Origin: Congeria kusceri
Lineage: Eukaryota > Mollusca > Bivalvia > Myida > Dreissenidae
DNA length: 64,000 nucleotides
Assembly: GCA_027627225.1 (NCBI GenBank)
Contig: CM051029.1
Coordinates: 10,568,215 to 10,632,214 of the forward strand
Direction of reading: 5' to 3'
The translations under genes were made by a program, and so were the position numbers. The notes under the pieces are model-generated. The model did not search any database. It was not told the DNA's origin and saw only the letters and a list, made by a program, of their open reading frames with translations. Positions 60,018-64,000 of the stretch are shown here, piece by piece; within the stretch, counting starts at the first letter, position 1, and the number at the start of each line of letters is the position of its first letter.

Positions 60018-61377
60018 TTACAAATCCGTCTTCACCAACCTGTTGCATTGTCCACATATGCACGAATAGCTTAGTGTAGCAATCACACAAACCACAAGAA
60101 CACTGGTAATACTGATGACAGCGATTATTACAACGTTCAGACCTGTTATTGTTAAGAATAAGTTAGCAGCAATCTTTAATACAACAGTAATCCATTTATC
60201 TTGAATTTACCACAAATGCCCGTCAAGGCAATTACATAATTGTAGTGTATACTATGGCAAGCAGTACAGAACAGTGTCCATGCATAATCGTACTATTAAA
60301 TAATATAAAGTGTTGCAATTATGGATATACATTATCTTCACTGTTGTCATTTGTTGACAAAACCGTCCGTATACAAATCAAAAATAGCAAATATTTAATA
60401 AGTTATTAACCATTTTCTGTTGTAGATGCATTTGGAGTAGCTACAAAAATATAGATATAATATGTATGTATCATATTTCATCGGATATATATGCATATAA
60501 CGTTTAAGAGTTTTAGAACATACATTTATCAACATTTAAGTGTCATGCATTTTATACATTACAAATGAATACTCACAGATTATAGTAAGTATAAAGTCGT
60601 TGCTGTACTGTGTTACCCCTCCTATTGCAGTGGAGCATCGCCAATGTTGTGCTCTGTTTGAAACATTTACAGGTTTGATCACACATGTAAACACCGTCGT
60701 TGACTTGCAAAAGCATTCAAAATAATCCGGTAGAGTTGAAGGATTTAAATAGCAAGTACCAGAGTTGAATATTTGGTCAGCGACTCTGTCTTCAGAATTA
60801 CTTCCATGGTCTGTCTTTCGCCAGGTAACACCTGTTGCAGGCTGAGGCGTAGTACAAATTAATAGTAGTGCGCTATTGACAAATACCTCATCTGGATGCC
60901 CCTCTAATTTGAGTGTAAGTGCCTTTACATCTGAAACAGTATATAAACACATCCACCAGTAATACACACACATCATCAAGCGCCTCGATAAGGAAAACAC
61001 GATTTGTTGCATTCTAAAATTACCGTTCAAGTATTCATTTAAACAATTAATGGTGTTTCCATTTTTTGACAGAATTTAACCAGCCATACTGCACAGGGCA
61101 TGCCCGTGACAGCCTGCCATAAAATATTTATTTCAATAGTCTGGTGAATAATAACGCTTGCATGTGGAACATGTCTTTTCAAGTGAAAAGCGCTATGTCA
61201 CTAAACATCCTAATGTATGTCGCCTTAAATTTTACAGAAAATAAAGAGAAAGATAGTATTTGGACTTCGCCGTCAAGAAAATACTAGATTATCTTAGTAG
61301 ACAATCAAATATAATCTCATACCTGGTAGAAATGTATCCACAGTTATAAACACGAGAAGCCACATATGCACATCCAT
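60018..61377 (-). CDS. Gene B: complete short Ig receptor, 187 aa
   Basis: Four exons join with no frame break. Signal peptide: 61,323-61,377, MDVHMWLLVFITVDTFLP. Ig: 60,577-60,930. Stalk: 60,411-60,440, TPNASTTEN. Transmembrane and tail: 60,018-60,142. They total 564 nt, and all introns are phase 1 with GTATGA, GTGAGT and GTTAAT donors. Residues 19-137 form one Ig domain with LLLICTTPQPATGVTW and HWRCSTAIGG, plus extra cysteines in GTCYL and FECFCKSTTVFTC, like Ig1 of gene A. Residues 149-172 (VVIIAVISITSVLVVCVIAT) span the membrane, followed by CICGQCNRLVKTDL. This is a 14-residue tail with no tyrosine but three cysteines, possible palmitoylation sites. A decoy or co-receptor role beside the long receptors is inference. 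It is the only undamaged gene here. Confidence 0.85.
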
Positions 61378-61379
61378 TG

Positions 61380-62280
61380 TAGCAATCAACTATTTATGAG
61401 ATAACGATAATCTCAGGTAGTTTGACTTTTTTACCTAAATCTGGGCTGTTGTCGTTCTGATGTTCAATGCATTGTCCAATTTGTACATTGAAAACATATG
61501 AGCTTAAGCGTTTATTTAAAAACAATCATTTTAACAACGAATGCATTTATTCTGTCAATTTTACATTAACTATTTCAATCACCATCTTATTTACGCTGCG
61601 TATGGCAGCATATTATGTTTACTATTGTATTATATTAATGTGTTTCAAGTGTTACATATGCTACCGCGCTCGTGGTTTAACTCATACGCATCAGAACTGC
61701 AACCGTTGGTTATTACCGCAATAACCAACGCCTACCCGTGAAATATTTCGCTTCTGCCATGAAATAATGTTTACCATTATGTATTGTACGGCACTAGTTT
61801 TTGTTGGTAGCAACATGTAAACAACAAATTACGTGACCATTCGGCTGTTAGATTTCACCCCCCTCCACGCTCTTTATGAACATGAAGACTTTTTGAACAA
61901 TTAATGTTTAATAACATGGAATCAAATAAAACAACGTATATATAAAATATTTATTGTGTAATAATTATTAAAACAATACGAATATTAAATAAATAATTAG
62001 ACAGCATATTAAAATGCCGACCATAATGCTATAGTGCCATTAATGGATAAACAGTCAACATTTTGGAAATCGCAACAATTCATGAATATGTGTTTGAAGG
62101 TGGATATACTCAGAGTAATATTGATTTGGTAACAGTCTATTTCTTAACTTTTGTTGGTAACAGTCAATGGCATCGTATGGTGGACTCACTTGCCATAGTT
62201 ATGAATGTTGAGGTTTATTGTGTCGGACGAGATGTTTCTTCTTTGACGATAAAGGAATATTGCTAATTTAAAGGAAACTC
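61380..62280. other. Non-coding stretch upstream of gene B
   Basis: Probable promoter side of gene B, without a clear TATA box. A short hairpin, CGTTGGTTATT/AATAACCAACG, lies at about 61,703-61,729. ORFs here have no domain. Confidence 0.4.
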
Positions 62281-62284
62281 TGGA

Positions 62285-63303
62285 TAAGCAAATACACACA
62301 TATGAATTTGACATTGAGTGTATTAGTTCATATGAAGTTAAGAAGATAATAGAAAATCTCAAATTCAATTTGTATGCTGATCGGGACTCGTCATAAAATA
62401 ACCATTTCTAGTCCACTTAATATGAATATAAATGGAAATGACTTAGAAAATGTATGTAGGAAGAAAATCTTAGGTATTTATGTTGATCAAACCTTAAATT
62501 GGCATGATCAAATAGATAACGTTTGTAAACAGCTTAACAGTAAAATTACATTATTAAAACACATCATATACTTTCTCAGTGATGAAATTAAATAAATGTT
62601 TTATAATGCATATATTTTACCTATTTTGGACTAATGTTGTACTATTTGGGGAAAACCGAATAACTCGTAAATAAAGAAGATTTTAGTACTACAAAAAGGA
62701 ACAACTAAAATAGTTCTTACTAAACCTTCAAGGACTGCTTCTGTAGAACTTTTTAAAACATTACGTTGGATGAAAATCAATGACAGAGTAAAATACCACA
62801 CTGCTATACAAATATATAAAACCGTTTGCAATTTGGTGCCATCATATATGACAAATTTATTAACTTTTTCAAACAATGGATCCCACTATTTACGGTCAGC
62901 TATGCACAAAGATCTTATTTTGCCAAATTAACCACGAACAAAATGCTACAAAGATACATATACTTACTATTGCATAATCGTATGGAACAATTTACCATTG
63001 GAATTAAGAAATAAATCGTCATTACCATCATTCAAACGAGCGTATAAAACATATTTACTTGAACAAGTCTAATAGTTGTAACACAAATATCACAATTATA
63101 GTACTGATATAGATATATTTATTGAAAATTAGAAAATGTATATTGAAATTGATGTTGTTAGCAAATAATTATATTTGTTTTGTATATGGAGAATTTTTAT
63201 AAAAAAAAAGTAACTTTTTTTATGAGTGTATCAATGCATTGTGCATGATTTCTATTTTCTATTGCTGTCTGTCGATGCTTTGTAATTTTTTTTTATTGAG
63301 AAA

Positions 63304-63348
<45 letters not shown>

Positions 63349-63549
63349 TGCCATTATAATTAGTATTCTCATTATTAAATTTACCGTGTGCTTGTTTTGT
63401 AATTATATGTAAAATGTGAATTTGGTGGAATGTTTGAATGTGTATGAAGGCCATATGAAAATAAGGTATGTTTTTGTCATGGCAATACTATGTCTTATAT
63501 GCCACCTTCGTAAAATAAAGTGATTATTATTATTATTATTATTATTATA
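62285..63549 (+). mobile_element. Decayed LINE with internal deletion and (ATT)n tail
   Basis: At about 62,295-62,370 the frame reads TYEFDIECISSYEVKKIIEN, the segment before the reverse transcriptase core. It then jumps to MLIGTRHKI and CRKKILGIYVDQTLNWHDQI, so the catalytic core is deleted. Further on are VLQKGTTKIVLTKPSRTAS, LRWMKINDRVKYHTAIQIYK and, after stops and shifts, IVWNNLPLELRNKSSLPSFK. The last segment is typical of CR1/Jockey-type C-termini. AAATAAAGTG precedes an ATT microsatellite at 63,523-63,549, and another (ATT)n lies at 63,308-63,345. Confidence 0.8.
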
Positions 63550-64000
63550 TGTGCATATAGCTCACCACCCTCCAACTTTCCTAGCTCCCTCTAAACTCAC
63601 AAATTGAACCAATTCGACTTATCTCTGGCTTTGCCGTTTTCCAGTAAGATGGATGCTAAAGCAGACGATGTGTAGGTCAAACGAACTACGCTATTTATGT
63701 CACGTGACATTGTTAATAAAATAATTCTCATTGATAAAAATCACGCGGGGGAAAATGTATCAGCCATTTCCACGTATTTTCTCAACAACTAAAATGGCAC
63801 AATTGGGCTCTGAAACAAACGAATTGTAATAGAAGAAAATGAAATTAATTTTCTATCAATCATTTTTATAATATGAATGAATAGCAAACAAAAGAAACAA
63901 AGAGGAATTTTCGAGTTTATTTGGTTTCATAAATTCACGTGCTAGAATATGGTAATAAACCACAGTTAGCTGCTCCCTTCTTATCTCCATGCGAGCGCGT
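63550..64000. other. Non-coding stretch at the window end
   Basis: I see no feature here. Confidence 0.4.

Overview
The window looks like AT-rich animal nuclear DNA, most likely from a lophotrochozoan and probably a bivalve mollusc (Dreissena-like is my best guess). The reasons are: small phase-1 exons with GT-AG junctions each coding one immunoglobulin (Ig) domain; long TAC, ACAG/ACGG and TA microsatellites; AGGTCA-rich and TCGTTCCCACGAC-type repeats of a kind common in bivalve genomes; and decayed LINE and Penelope-like retroelements. Nothing bacterial is present. Most long open frames are low-complexity translations of microsatellites.

The main content is a tandem array of Ig-superfamily transmembrane receptor genes on the minus strand, in several states of decay. 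Gene A (30,779-39,730) is the fullest copy. It has one V-like Ig exon, eight further Ig exons, a truncated fibronectin III exon, a transmembrane exon and three cytoplasmic exons. The tail is rich in tyrosines and includes an exact ITAM spacing (YELL, seven residues, YSTL) and a C-terminal EYVNMKL. Every Ig exon is phase 1-1 with a good splice site, but Ig7 has one in-frame TAG at the conserved tyrosine. Gene C (20,167-24,696) is a paralogue keeping only Ig7 to the tail. Its ectodomain exons carry a frameshift, a nonsense codon and lost acceptors, yet its tail exons are open. Gene E (52,783-53,440) is a remnant of Ig2 plus half of Ig3. Gene B (60,018-61,377) is a complete four-exon, 187-aa short receptor: signal peptide, one Ig domain related to Ig1 of gene A, stalk, transmembrane segment and a 14-residue tail.

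Three 49-nt signal-peptide exons (15,638-15,686; 29,426-29,474; 51,563-51,611) share length, sequence and a GTAAGT donor. They lie upstream of successive receptor bodies, so they are probably the first exons of this array, with first introns of several kb. Inside those introns, on the plus strand, are two decayed copies of a second short Ig gene family (D' at 24.9-26.7 kb, D at 43.7-46.6 kb). A lone plus-strand signal-peptide exon is at 55,133-55,208.

Layout: 1-20 kb is a repeat-rich intron plus intergenic region, holding a duplicated module split by two insertions. 20-26.7 kb holds genes C and D'. 27.2-29.5 kb holds a LINE and a signal-peptide exon. 30.8-39.7 kb is gene A. 41-46.6 kb holds a Penelope endonuclease remnant and gene D. 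50.7-53.4 kb holds an intact copy of the duplicated module with its signal-peptide exon, then gene E. 57.4-59.6 kb is a LINE with a 595-codon open frame. 60-61.4 kb is gene B. 62.3-63.5 kb is another LINE remnant. The picture is a birth-and-death cluster of paired-receptor type: long receptors with signalling tails beside short receptors with almost no tail. An immune role is an inference.
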